The notes under the pieces: model-generated | The model's input: the letters and a program-made list of their open reading frames with translations, nothing else | Database searches by the model: none | Told to the model about the DNA's origin: nothing | Position numbers and translations under genes: made by a program | Assembly (NCBI RefSeq): GCF_003049665.1 | Contig: NZ_PYWM01000005.1 | Coordinates: forward strand, 1-64,000 | Length of the DNA: 64,000 nucleotides | Direction: 5' to 3' | From: Lysinibacillus mangiferihumi | GTDB taxonomy: Bacteria > Bacillota > Bacilli > Bacillales_A > Planococcaceae | Shown here: positions 10,855 through 19,408 of the stretch, one piece after another | Layout: each line of letters begins with the position of its first letter | Numbering within the stretch: position 1 is the first letter of the stretch

Positions 10855-11631
10855 ATGCACTTAGAACTAATCAACAATACATTAACAACCATGCTACTTG
10901 ATTGTATTAGCCATTACCCTAAGCGAGGTCAGCAAAAAGAATGCTTTGGTTTAATATTTGGTGAGAATAATGAAAAGGTCATTGGAGAATATACCTTTCC
11001 AGTCGCAAATGTAAAAAGTAAAACTGCTTCAAGTGTAAATGTTAATGAGCAAGTAAATGACATAATTAAAGAAGCTAGAAAATTAGTAACAACGAGTGAT
11101 TTTGTAGCGTATTATCATAGTCATCCATATGATGAAATTTACGAAAATTGGGCAGATCCTAGTATTGGCGATATACGTGTTTCAAAAGATGTGAACTCTA
11201 ATATTGAACTTATTTTTGCAATTGTTAAAAGTAAAGATCAAGACCCAAGTGCAACATTAAAATATGAATATTCGAACGATACACAATACAGATTTTTTGA
11301 CGTAAAAGGCTCTAAAGCTAGTGATGCTCCTAGAGCTGAGCTAATTAGCCATGACGGACATATCATACATGGACATTATAAAGACTATGATTTTAAAATC
11401 CGTGCTTATCATTGGACAGGACAAGCTCTTGAAGAAGTACAGCTATACTCATCCGAAGTGGAAATGAATCTATTATTACATAAAAACAACATCATACTCG
11501 AACAATTACCAAAAGAAGCAATGTATCATTTGAAAAAGCTAGAGTACTCTTTACGCTTAGCAAACAAAGATAAGTATAAAGATAAAATCCCATATTTGAT
11601 TGAAAAAATTAAGTCGGTAGGTGTGAAATAG
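10855..11631 (+). CDS. JAMM/MPN+ metalloprotease-like protein
   Basis: A 258-residue protein with a complete JAMM signature: YYHSHP near residues 86-91, then ADPSIGD about ten residues later (the S-x-x-D part), and a glutamate near residue 22 (KECFGLIFGE) that could supply the catalytic Glu. Family members are zinc isopeptidases or ubiquitin-like-processing enzymes; in bacteria they occur in antiphage and metabolic loci. I start at ATG 10855 because GGAGGG at 10842-10847 lies 7 bases before it; an upstream in-frame ATG at 10840 overlaps that site. The last 100 residues have no domain I recognise. The next gene's GTG overlaps the stop by one base. No E1, E2 or ubiquitin-like gene is adjacent, so the substrate is unknown. 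Confidence 0.82.
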   Translation: MHLELINNTLTTMLLDCISHYPKRGQQKECFGLIFGENNEKVIGEYTFPVANVKSKTASSVNVNEQVNDIIKEARKLVTTSDFVAYYHSHPYDEIYENWADPSIGDIRVSKDVNSNIELIFAIVKSKDQDPSATLKYEYSNDTQYRFFDVKGSKASDAPRAELISHDGHIIHGHYKDYDFKIRAYHWTGQALEEVQLYSSEVEMNLLLHKNNIILEQLPKEAMYHLKKLEYSLRLANKDKYKDKIPYLIEKIKSVGVK

Positions 11632-12698
11632 TGTCGCAAAAATTACAAGAAATTTTATACGGAATTAATCCAAGTTTAGCTGAGCTAACACAAGATATCG
11701 AAAAGCTCCTTTTTGTTTCACCTAGAGCAGCGATGCAAACAACGCGAACAATGGCGGAAACCTTAGTTCGTCAAGTTGCACAATTAGAAGGGCTTGAGCA
11801 TAACGAATTCAACTTCGGTGAACTACAAATGAAGTTGAAAAATGAGGGTATTGTGACCCCAACAACGGATAATGCGATTCACTTCGTTCGCAAACAAGGA
11901 AACATAGCAAGTCATGATGGAACGCGTAAAATGCTAATTCGAGAAGCATTAACTTGTTGGGAGTACCAACATTTGATTTTGACATGGTTTATCGAAACAT
12001 ATGCATCACCAGATATTGAGGTGCCAGAGTATATAGAGCCAGTTCCTGAGAAAAGCGCGGCTGATAGTGAATATTTAATCGAACATATTGAAGCATTAAT
12101 GCAGACATTTGTGCAAAAACAACCGACGTCAGAAAATGTTGTAACCGAGCAAAAGGTTAGTCGCAGAATTTACTATAAAGATCAATTTGTTGAGATACCT
12201 GATTTTTTACGAGATGCATTTTTATTGCCACAGCGTTTCCCAAAATCGACAACGTTTTTAATCCGTTTGAATGGCGAACAGCAAGCTCGTATTATGAGTG
12301 AACTGCCATATCAATTAGAAGGTATGCACCAGCATGTCAAACGCTTTAAAGAAGCTAATGATGAATGCTTATTTGAAGAAGTACGATTATTCGTTGAAGA
12401 AGAACAAAAACGCAAAATATTGATGGAGCAATATCGCGGGGAAGTCTTGCTATTTTACAAATCAGATTTTGCTATTTTAACAGAAGCATTGGGAAATGTT
12501 GCATTAACGAAGGACAACTTCCCTGGCCAAACAAGCCTGCTTACCTCGTTACAAGAGCAAGGTTTTTCACATGTTAAGGATTTCCCGAAAGAGCTAGTAC
12601 TATTAGGCAAGTACCGCAATGTAGGCGAGACGGCATTAGCGAATTTATTTAATCAGCTGAAGGTTAAGGGAATGGAGTTTACAAAGGTTGAAATTTAA
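11631..12698 (+). CDS. DUF4145-like domain protein
   Basis: 355 residues, GTG start sharing one base with the preceding TAG. The N-terminal 130 residues resemble the DUF4145 region found at the start of type I HsdR proteins: AAMQTTRTMAETLVRQ, then GNIASHDG and a final helix ending WFIETY. The same GN-x-ASH motif is seen in the window's HsdR (52318). The C-terminal 200 residues begin with a basic/aromatic stretch and are unrecognised. No nuclease, helicase or membrane motif is visible. One-base overlap with the JAMM gene indicates translational coupling, so the two likely act together. Confidence 0.6.
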   Translation: MSQKLQEILYGINPSLAELTQDIEKLLFVSPRAAMQTTRTMAETLVRQVAQLEGLEHNEFNFGELQMKLKNEGIVTPTTDNAIHFVRKQGNIASHDGTRKMLIREALTCWEYQHLILTWFIETYASPDIEVPEYIEPVPEKSAADSEYLIEHIEALMQTFVQKQPTSENVVTEQKVSRRIYYKDQFVEIPDFLRDAFLLPQRFPKSTTFLIRLNGEQQARIMSELPYQLEGMHQHVKRFKEANDECLFEEVRLFVEEEQKRKILMEQYRGEVLLFYKSDFAILTEALGNVALTKDNFPGQTSLLTSLQEQGFSHVKDFPKELVLLGKYRNVGETALANLFNQLKVKGMEFTKVEI

Positions 12699-13145
12699 AG
12701 TTAACATATCTAGATAAATATTATTGGTATGCAATTTCTTGTCCACTTATTGTAAAGTTTCTTGAGGAAACAAGATTACTTGTTGCAAACCGCAAATTGA
12801 GGATTTTAATAATATTATCTATATAATAGGCAATAAGAAGAACTGCACCTAATGCTAGCAATAGCGGTAAAGATGTAGTTCTTCTTTGTTTTAATTAGTT
12901 CTTCTTTTTTATTGTTGTAGAAAAACAATAAAAGCAATTATTTATATTATTGAAATAGTATTTAAATTATCTCCATAGATTGTCATTTTATTATATATTT
13001 CTGATATAATACTCCCTTGTATGGTTGTATAAAAGTCATAATAAAAATGAAAATACTGGTATTGTTAAGGTGTGTAGTTTTATTTTATTGAGTGGTCATA
13101 TTATGTCCAATTACATAAGTAAGATAGATTTAACGAGGTGATGCA
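12699..13145 (+). promoter_or_regulatory. Intergenic region: hairpin terminator and promoter-like site before the WYL gene
   Basis: A 10-bp inverted repeat at 12835-12844 and 12877-12886 encloses a 32-base loop and is followed by TTGTTTT, a possible terminator for the preceding pair. TTGTCA at 12980-12985 and TATAAT at 13005-13010 are 19 bases apart, slightly long for a sigma-A promoter, and would give a leader of about 130 bases. The WYL gene has GAGGTGATG directly before its ATG. I see no small gene here. Confidence 0.5.
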
Positions 13146-14120
13146 ATGAGCCAAGAAAAAGAACCGCAAATTCATCGTATTTTGTCTATGTATGAGCGTC
13201 TTACGAACGGCGAAACACTTATTAAAAAGGAAGAAGCAGCGCGGTTCCAAATAAGTGAAAAGTCGATTCAGCGAGATATTGGATGCATCCGTAACTTTCT
13301 CGAATTAGAAAAAAGCAATGAATATGTCGATTACGATCATTCGAAAAAAGGTTATGTTTTAGAAACGAAGACACCAAGCTGGCTAAGAAATGAAGAGATT
13401 TTCGCTATCCTAAAAGTCTTAATTGAATCTAGAGCATTTCCTAAAGGTGAGATGGACAGCTTAATTAATAAACTAACTCATCTTGCTACAAAAGGAGACC
13501 AAACAATAATTAAGCAAATGATGGCGAATGAAAAGTATTTGTATGTCGAGTTGGTTCATCAAAAGGAATTGCTTGATGTGTTGTGGCAACTATCATTAGC
13601 GATTCAGGCGAAGAAAGTCATCACTATGCACTATAAACGCGAATTTGACGAGCGAGCAAGTGAGCGAAACGTAAAACTAGTCGGCATTATGTTTTCGGAA
13701 TTTTACTTTTACTTAATCGCTTATCCAGTTGGAAAAGATTTTGACTATCCGACCATTTATCGCATTGATCGTATTGAACACTTTGAGCAGACGTCGATTC
13801 CATTCAAAGTACCTTACGATGAACGGTTCCAAGAAGGTGAGTTTCGCAAGAGGGTGCAATTTATGTATCCCGGTGAGTTAATCAATGTGAAGTTTAAATT
13901 TACTGGCCCTTCTCAACAAGCTGTAATGGACCGATTACCTACAGCAAGAGTTGTAGAAAAGATTGATGGTGGCGTAATTTTTGAAGCTGAAGTATTTGGT
14001 AATGGGATTAAAATGTGGTTGTTGAGTCAGAGGGAGTATGTTGAAATACTTCAACCATTGGACTTTAAGGTAGATTTTATAGATGGTATTAGACGAATCA
14101 AGAAGCTTTATGACTGTTGA
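13146..14120 (+). CDS. WYL-domain transcriptional regulator
   Basis: 324 residues. The N-terminal 60 residues form an HTH of the type fused to WYL domains (SEKSIQRDIGCIRNFLE near 37-53). The WYL region spans about 155-235 (LVGIMFSEFYFYLIAYP, then TIYRIDRIEH), and a C-terminal WCX-like extension follows (EAEVFGNGIKMWLLSQ). Such proteins (for example BrxR and CapW) bind nucleic-acid ligands and repress or switch defence operons. It sits upstream of, and co-directional with, the dynamin/HerA operon with a 118-base gap carrying its own TATAAT-like element (14152-14157). I infer it controls that operon; the operator was not identified. Confidence 0.88.
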   Translation: MSQEKEPQIHRILSMYERLTNGETLIKKEEAARFQISEKSIQRDIGCIRNFLELEKSNEYVDYDHSKKGYVLETKTPSWLRNEEIFAILKVLIESRAFPKGEMDSLINKLTHLATKGDQTIIKQMMANEKYLYVELVHQKELLDVLWQLSLAIQAKKVITMHYKREFDERASERNVKLVGIMFSEFYFYLIAYPVGKDFDYPTIYRIDRIEHFEQTSIPFKVPYDERFQEGEFRKRVQFMYPGELINVKFKFTGPSQQAVMDRLPTARVVEKIDGGVIFEAEVFGNGIKMWLLSQREYVEILQPLDFKVDFIDGIRRIKKLYDC

Positions 14121-14238
14121 TAAATATAGCAAGGTACACTTTTTACTTTAATATAATGCTTTATATAGCTTGAGTGCCATAGTAGGTATTTTAAAAATTT
14201 GTACCATATTCATGAAAATTGTAGATAAGGGAGAAGCT

Positions 14239-15525
14239 ATGCTGTCCGAAAAAAAATATTCAATCCAGATGATTACTAGTTTTTTACATGAAGTAGCTAA
14301 GAAAAATGAAGTTTATAAATTTACGCAAGACGACATTACATATTTGGCTTTAAAAAATATACATGACGAAAGTGAATTGCAACTAATAATTATTCCTTCA
14401 ACTTGGATTCAAGGAAAAAAAATTAGAAATTGGTTAGCGGATTATTTAGTTTTAACAAATAATTTTAAGATGAATTCAGTTGCAATTGAAAAATTCAATA
14501 AAAATTTTACTCCTAATAATGAGAAAAGTAATTTAGAAATTCAAATTATAGATTTCACGCTGGAGGAGAAAAATGTTTTTGATAAAATATTCCTTCAGCC
14601 AAAGAAAGCTAAAATATGGAGTGCATTATATGATGAATATTTAAGCCATAAATATTTAATCGTAGATAAGAAAAAATCAGATTTAATCGAAAAATATAAA
14701 ATGCTTTTTCAGAAAGAAATATTTAAAGTTAATAAAACTAAAAAAGTATGTGTAGTAAGCCCTTTTACTTATGGTAAATCAGCTTTGATCAATAGCCTTC
14801 TTGGTCGAAAAATTCTAGCTGAGGATATTTTAGTTAAGACAGCCAAAGTAACAACTATAAACTATAATGCTCAATTTTGGTTAATGAAGGAAGGTAATCA
14901 ACTTTTTGTAGAAAAGTATAAGGAAATAGGCAATTTTAAATCTAGGTTAGGTTATCTTACTACAATAAATGAAAATCAGGGGCATGTTATCAATGTTACA
15001 TTGGACAATCCAACATTAAAAAATATAACTTTGATTGATACACCAGGGTTATTTGGGAAATTTTCTCAACATGATGAAATTACAGAGAGTATAATCAAAG
15101 ATGTGGATCAAATTATTTATTTATTAAGTCCGACACAGCTTGGTTTTGAACCGTATACACGTAAAATTATCGAGTGGCAAAAAAAATATAATAAACCATG
15201 TATTTTTGTAATGAACAAAATCGACTTAGTAAAAGAAGAAAAAGACCGTCAACGTTTAATGGAAGAATTCAACGAAAAAATGGGTCATTTAGTTGCACAC
15301 GATGGTATATTCTTAGTTTCGGCATATAGCGGATTAAAATCGAGATTATACAAAAATGCTGAAGTAGATTTAATAACGTTGAAAAAAGATATGTTAATTT
15401 CTATCAAGAAAAATGGAGAGGTCTATAGTGGTCGTAACTTTACAGAAGACTGTGTAGAAATTTTGGAGAAAGAAAGCGGTATTTTAGAATTAGAGTCATA
15501 TTTAAATAGTATGTATGGAGGATGA
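14239..15525 (+). CDS. Dynamin-like GTPase 1 of the dynamin/HerA operon
   Basis: About 428 residues. A GTPase domain occupies roughly 165-340: G1 is SPFTYGKSAL near 175-184, a threonine-rich switch I (KTAKVTTINY) follows, G3 is DTPGLFG near 267-273 and G4 is NKID at 326-329, with SAYSG (G5-like) at about 354. This is the pattern of bacterial dynamin-like proteins, which reshape membranes using GTP. The N-terminal 165 residues are unrecognised. ATG 14239 has a GGGAG site 5 bases upstream; an in-frame TTG at 14170 has none. The stop overlaps the next frame by 4 bases (ATGA). The extended stalk expected in full dynamins is short here, so it may work only with its partner GTPase at 16505. Confidence 0.85.
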   Translation: MLSEKKYSIQMITSFLHEVAKKNEVYKFTQDDITYLALKNIHDESELQLIIIPSTWIQGKKIRNWLADYLVLTNNFKMNSVAIEKFNKNFTPNNEKSNLEIQIIDFTLEEKNVFDKIFLQPKKAKIWSALYDEYLSHKYLIVDKKKSDLIEKYKMLFQKEIFKVNKTKKVCVVSPFTYGKSALINSLLGRKILAEDILVKTAKVTTINYNAQFWLMKEGNQLFVEKYKEIGNFKSRLGYLTTINENQGHVINVTLDNPTLKNITLIDTPGLFGKFSQHDEITESIIKDVDQIIYLLSPTQLGFEPYTRKIIEWQKKYNKPCIFVMNKIDLVKEEKDRQRLMEEFNEKMGHLVAHDGIFLVSAYSGLKSRLYKNAEVDLITLKKDMLISIKKNGEVYSGRNFTEDCVEILEKESGILELESYLNSMYGG

Positions 15526-15530
15526 GTAGG

Positions 15531-16508
15531 TTGAAAATTATGTTATATTCAACACAAATGGGAGTAGCCAATGATTTCATCGATTTTATTGGTGACGAAT
15601 TTGATTTCGATTATGAATGGCAGCCTTTAAATGAACAAAGTGAAGTAGATTCAACCCCACATTTTTCACTGTTTTTATTAAGCTTACAAAGCGCTAATAG
15701 CTCATGGCTTAAAGAACGTGTTAAACAGCTGTTACAACTTGGTGCGCATCATCAAAGTATGTATTTTGTGTTAATAAACAAAGAAACTATTTCAAAAAAA
15801 TCTGATATCGAATTAGTTGTTAGCGATTTACACAAACAGTTAGCAAATTATATTGCGAACCCTCAAATTGAAGTGATTTCGTTAAAGGCGTTCAAAGCTT
15901 TTGTTGAAAAAGAAGAGCGTTTTATGTATTACGATTTTTTACTAGAGGAATATCACACGATTAAGCAACTTATGATTGGTAGTGTCGATGATTTTCAAGC
16001 TTTTCTGAATTATCATGGACAAGCATTGGTGATGAAAAGGCTACAGGTTTGGTATGAGAGTCCTTACTTATTATTTTGGAAAAACGAACAAGTTCCAACA
16101 ATCGTATCGTATAACGTTCCAAAGACGATTTTAGAAAAGTTACAACAAACTTTCAAAGTCCAATTAATGAAAGCGCCAACGCTTGATGAATTTACAACTC
16201 TTAAACAAGATCAACATGTAATTTCGTTACAGTATGTGTTAGAAGACGAGATAAGTGAACAACCATCAAACAATACAATCTTAATTGGTAATAGTAAAAA
16301 AAATCCTTATATTCACTATTTCGATGAAAAACTTTTTGAATTAAAGAAGCTTCCAACAGATAGGCTTTATCAAATAGAAGGTTTAGTTTTTCTTGATAAA
16401 AAAGGGTATCCAAAACCGAAATCAAAAATTAAGGACTGGCATGCAGAAATAGAAAATATTTCAGGATTTACGGATGTAATAAATAATATTGGAGTGAAAT
16501 TAGTATGA
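15531..16508 (+). CDS. Unknown protein, possible degenerate (pseudo-)GTPase
   Basis: 325 residues. No family recognised with certainty. The first 125 residues have a Rossmann-like alternation with a hydrophobic strand FSLFLLSL, then YFVLINKET (an NKxD-like G4 with Thr for Asp) near residue 77-86 and IEVISLKAF where a G5 strand would fall, but there is no P-loop and no DxPG. I infer a GTPase fold that has lost nucleotide-binding motifs. The rest is helical and strand-rich without motif. The TTG at 15531 is preferred: GGAGG (15517-15521) lies 9 bases upstream, whereas it touches the ATG at 15522. The stop overlaps the next gene's ATG by 4 bases, so it belongs to the operon. Confidence 0.6.
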   Translation: MKIMLYSTQMGVANDFIDFIGDEFDFDYEWQPLNEQSEVDSTPHFSLFLLSLQSANSSWLKERVKQLLQLGAHHQSMYFVLINKETISKKSDIELVVSDLHKQLANYIANPQIEVISLKAFKAFVEKEERFMYYDFLLEEYHTIKQLMIGSVDDFQAFLNYHGQALVMKRLQVWYESPYLLFWKNEQVPTIVSYNVPKTILEKLQQTFKVQLMKAPTLDEFTTLKQDQHVISLQYVLEDEISEQPSNNTILIGNSKKNPYIHYFDEKLFELKKLPTDRLYQIEGLVFLDKKGYPKPKSKIKDWHAEIENISGFTDVINNIGVKLV

Positions 16509-18613
16509 TTCAATCAACAAGACTAAAGTTTGAACAAGCAAATGAATATGTTCAAAATACGTTACAAGAAGCCGAGTTATCAGAAGAAGTTTTAGTTTCC
16601 ACGGATATTAAAGCAAGTTTAGCTCGGTTAAATAATGGTGTATTTAAAATTGCTGTAGTAGCTCCTTTTAGCGCTGGAAAATCGACATTTATTAATAGTT
16701 TATTAGGTTTTGATTTACTCTCAACAAGTATTTTAGTAGAGACTGCCGCTATTACGACTGTGAAGTATGCTGAAAGTCCGCGTGCCGAAATTAATTACTA
16801 TGATGGTTCACAAATTATTATTGATGGAGATCAAGAAGATTTATTTGGCTTTAAAAGTGAGATTAAACGTTATACTGCTGTAAATCGTGAAGATGACGAG
16901 TTTGAGGTGGAAGCATCAATTAGTCACGTTGATGTTTATTGGCCGATTGATTTATGTAAGAACGGTGTTGAAATAGTTGATACACCTGGACTTTTTGCAC
17001 AATACGAAGCGCATAGTGGAATTACATCGAATATTTTAAAATCAGTGAATGCAGTAATTTTTATTATTGATCCGACGACAGTTGGTGAAATCAACTTCAT
17101 GAAAGTAATTCGTGAATATGTTGAGAACGCAAAAAGAACGACTTTAGATAATTCGGACAAGCATATTTTCTTTGCAGTAAATAAAATTGACCAATATCCG
17201 GAATTAGAAGTTGAAAAAGCATATATCGAATTAAAAAAGGTACTTGAAGGTGTTGTAATGGCCCCTAAAATTTTTAAAGTTTCATCTTACTTTGGTTTAA
17301 TGACAAAAATGTTTGAAGATGGTCATATTACAATTAATGATATTCGTAGAGATGAAACGATTAAATTCGTAGATGGTGACGGTTTCCCAGTAGCTGGTCG
17401 AGCAATTAATGAATCGGATGTACCGACAATCAAACGTATTAGTAATATTCAAGCGGTATATGACAGCTTAGGTATTTATTTTGAAGAAAAAAATGGCTAC
17501 TTAATTAGTGAAGTATTTCAAAAGTTGAATCGTGCAATCGAACTTGAAGTAGAAACGTTAAAAAAGCACTTACAATTGGAAGAAAAACGTTTTAAAGACG
17601 ATAGCGGGCAATTAAAAGAGAAAGCAGAAAAATTAAATATTCATTTTAAAAAAGAGATTTCATCGTTAAAAATGAAAATTGAAGAACTTACTGAATATAA
17701 TTTAAATGATATTTCTTCTAAAAAATCGATAATGAGTAAACTTCGTCAACTGTTCCATGTTGATGCAGTTGACACTGTTGAAGAAGTTCGAAAAGAATTT
17801 AATTCAGAATGGCGTAAATCAAAACGTGGTATTACAAAAAATAATGCCGACGATGTTTTAGATAAGTATTTTAATATTATTGATTTAAAAATAGAAAATG
17901 TTAAACAGCAATACCACCAAATGAGTTTTAACATAATTCAAAAAGGAATTATGTCTACGATTCAGCAATGTGAAGAGTTAATCCAAGAGCTTGAAGAAAA
18001 TTTTAAACGTCATTTTGAAACAGAATTCGACATTGAACAATCTAATATTTCTTTCTTTAACTTTGACGAATTAATTGAAGAATTATCACAAGAAATTGAA
18101 AAACTATTCAAAGGGAATTCAGCATCTGAAATTCATGAAGATATTGATGGGAGTTTATCGTATATTAAGGCTCAAAATACAAGGATGGAACGAAAAAAAG
18201 GTGTAGTGAATTTCTTTAAAAGTTGGTTTGGTAAGGAAGAGCGCGTATCAATTTTTGAATTAGAAGATTTCATTATAGACTTAACTAGTGAAGTAGAATT
18301 AGCGTTAGATTCACTAGAAGAAGAGTTGCATGACACTTTACGTTCAGCACACAAACATATCGGTTTTAATATAGATAATGAAGTAATCGAGATGTTAAAT
18401 AATCAATTAATTAAAGGGCGTATTGAACAATTCGGTCAATGGCAATCAAAACAACTAACATCTTTATATAGTGAAACTAAAGCTTCGGAAGAAAATTATA
18501 ATGAATTAAAAGAGTTAAACGAAGATAAGTGCAGATTATTAGAGCAATTAGTAATTAATAATCGTAATGAATTTGAGCGAATTAATAATTTGGTAATGGA
18601 GGAACTAGTATGA
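16505..18613 (+). CDS. Dynamin-like GTPase 2 with long helical stalk
   Basis: 702 residues. G1 PFSAGKST is near 52-59, switch I ETAAITTVKY about 80-89, G3 VDTPGLF near 158-164, G4 NKID near 226-229 and a G5-like VSSYFG near 260. From about 330 to the end the protein is almost entirely charged helix with coiled-coil character, typical of a dynamin stalk; a hydrophobic patch (GVVNFFKSWFGK near 560-571) could be a membrane-binding paddle. Dynamin-like proteins in bacteria often come in pairs encoded side by side, as here. Start and stop overlap both neighbours (ATGATT shared with the previous stop; the last codons overlap the next ATG by 4 bases). Likely forms a heteromeric assembly with the products at 14239 and 15531. 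Confidence 0.88.
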   Translation: MIQSTRLKFEQANEYVQNTLQEAELSEEVLVSTDIKASLARLNNGVFKIAVVAPFSAGKSTFINSLLGFDLLSTSILVETAAITTVKYAESPRAEINYYDGSQIIIDGDQEDLFGFKSEIKRYTAVNREDDEFEVEASISHVDVYWPIDLCKNGVEIVDTPGLFAQYEAHSGITSNILKSVNAVIFIIDPTTVGEINFMKVIREYVENAKRTTLDNSDKHIFFAVNKIDQYPELEVEKAYIELKKVLEGVVMAPKIFKVSSYFGLMTKMFEDGHITINDIRRDETIKFVDGDGFPVAGRAINESDVPTIKRISNIQAVYDSLGIYFEEKNGYLISEVFQKLNRAIELEVETLKKHLQLEEKRFKDDSGQLKEKAEKLNIHFKKEISSLKMKIEELTEYNLNDISSKKSIMSKLRQLFHVDAVDTVEEVRKEFNSEWRKSKRGITKNNADDVLDKYFNIIDLKIENVKQQYHQMSFNIIQKGIMSTIQQCEELIQELEENFKRHFETEFDIEQSNISFFNFDELIEELSQEIEKLFKGNSASEIHEDIDGSLSYIKAQNTRMERKKGVVNFFKSWFGKEERVSIFELEDFIIDLTSEVELALDSLEEELHDTLRSAHKHIGFNIDNEVIEMLNNQLIKGRIEQFGQWQSKQLTSLYSETKASEENYNELKELNEDKCRLLEQLVINNRNEFERINNLVMEELV

Positions 18614-19395
18614 ACTTTGAGAAATATGAAGATGAAATTTCAAATTTCTTTAAAGAAAATTTCGGAAATTTAAAACGGACAAAAGTTAGTAATTCAGAAA
18701 GGGCTTTTAAAGAGTTGCTACTTACTGAACATGCAGATACAAATAATGCGATTCGTAACATTATGAAAAAGGTGATTACTGCGGCGCGTGCTGATTTTGT
18801 TAATATGACAGATGAATTAAAGGGCTATGAATTAGGGGAGCAGTTTAAAAAGGCAGTGAAAATTCCCCAATTAGAAATGATTAAAGTTGATTTTAGTCAA
18901 AAGGCTTCCTCAACAACTTCTAGTAATACAACTAACCAATCTCAGCAATCAACAAAAAAAGGGTATGAAAACTTTAAACAAAATTCACCGGTTCATCAAG
19001 CAAAAAAGAACGCCGCAGTGATAATGGCGGGGGTAGCAGCTGCGGGGACGATAGTAGTGGGAACCCCTTTATTGACAGCATTAACGCCGCTTGGATTAGG
19101 TACAAGTCTTTTAATAGTAGGGGTTTCAGCAATAGTCATAGGCGGTATAGTGTACACAATTTTCAACGTACAGAACGAAAATGGTATCTTGCAAAAAGTG
19201 GAAGTACAGCAACAGACGTCTCGCCCAGGCGAAGCTAAACCAATGCCCGCACAGACAATTAAGAAAACGATGGATAAAGCATCAGTTGACAATTTATTAG
19301 ATGCACGAAAATTAGAAGCTGAACTAGCAATAAAAAAAGCTATTCAATACGCAGAGGCAGAATATAATAAATTAATTGCACAGTTAAATTCTTAA
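18610..19395 (+). CDS. Two-TM membrane protein of the dynamin/HerA operon
   Basis: 261 residues. The N-terminal 100 residues are soluble and helical, followed by a Ser/Thr/Gln-rich linker (about 95-120), then two hydrophobic Gly/Ala-rich segments near 135-155 and 158-185 forming a hairpin, then a Gln-rich C-terminal tail with a final helix. No family recognised. It overlaps dynamin 2 by 4 bases and precedes HerA by 13 bases with an AAGAAGGTG site. By position it could anchor the GTPases or the HerA complex to the membrane, or itself be a membrane-disrupting effector; both are inference. Confidence 0.65.
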   Translation: MNFEKYEDEISNFFKENFGNLKRTKVSNSERAFKELLLTEHADTNNAIRNIMKKVITAARADFVNMTDELKGYELGEQFKKAVKIPQLEMIKVDFSQKASSTTSSNTTNQSQQSTKKGYENFKQNSPVHQAKKNAAVIMAGVAAAGTIVVGTPLLTALTPLGLGTSLLIVGVSAIVIGGIVYTIFNVQNENGILQKVEVQQQTSRPGEAKPMPAQTIKKTMDKASVDNLLDARKLEAELAIKKAIQYAEAEYNKLIAQLNS

Positions 19396-19408
19396 AGAAG
19401 GTGTATCT

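Noticed and set aside
3077-12698. DISARM system
   Set aside because: Only the helicase resembles DrmD; methylase, DrmA, DrmB and DrmC are absent.
10855-12698. CBASS or Bil-type system around the JAMM gene
   Set aside because: No cyclase, E1 or E2 gene adjacent.
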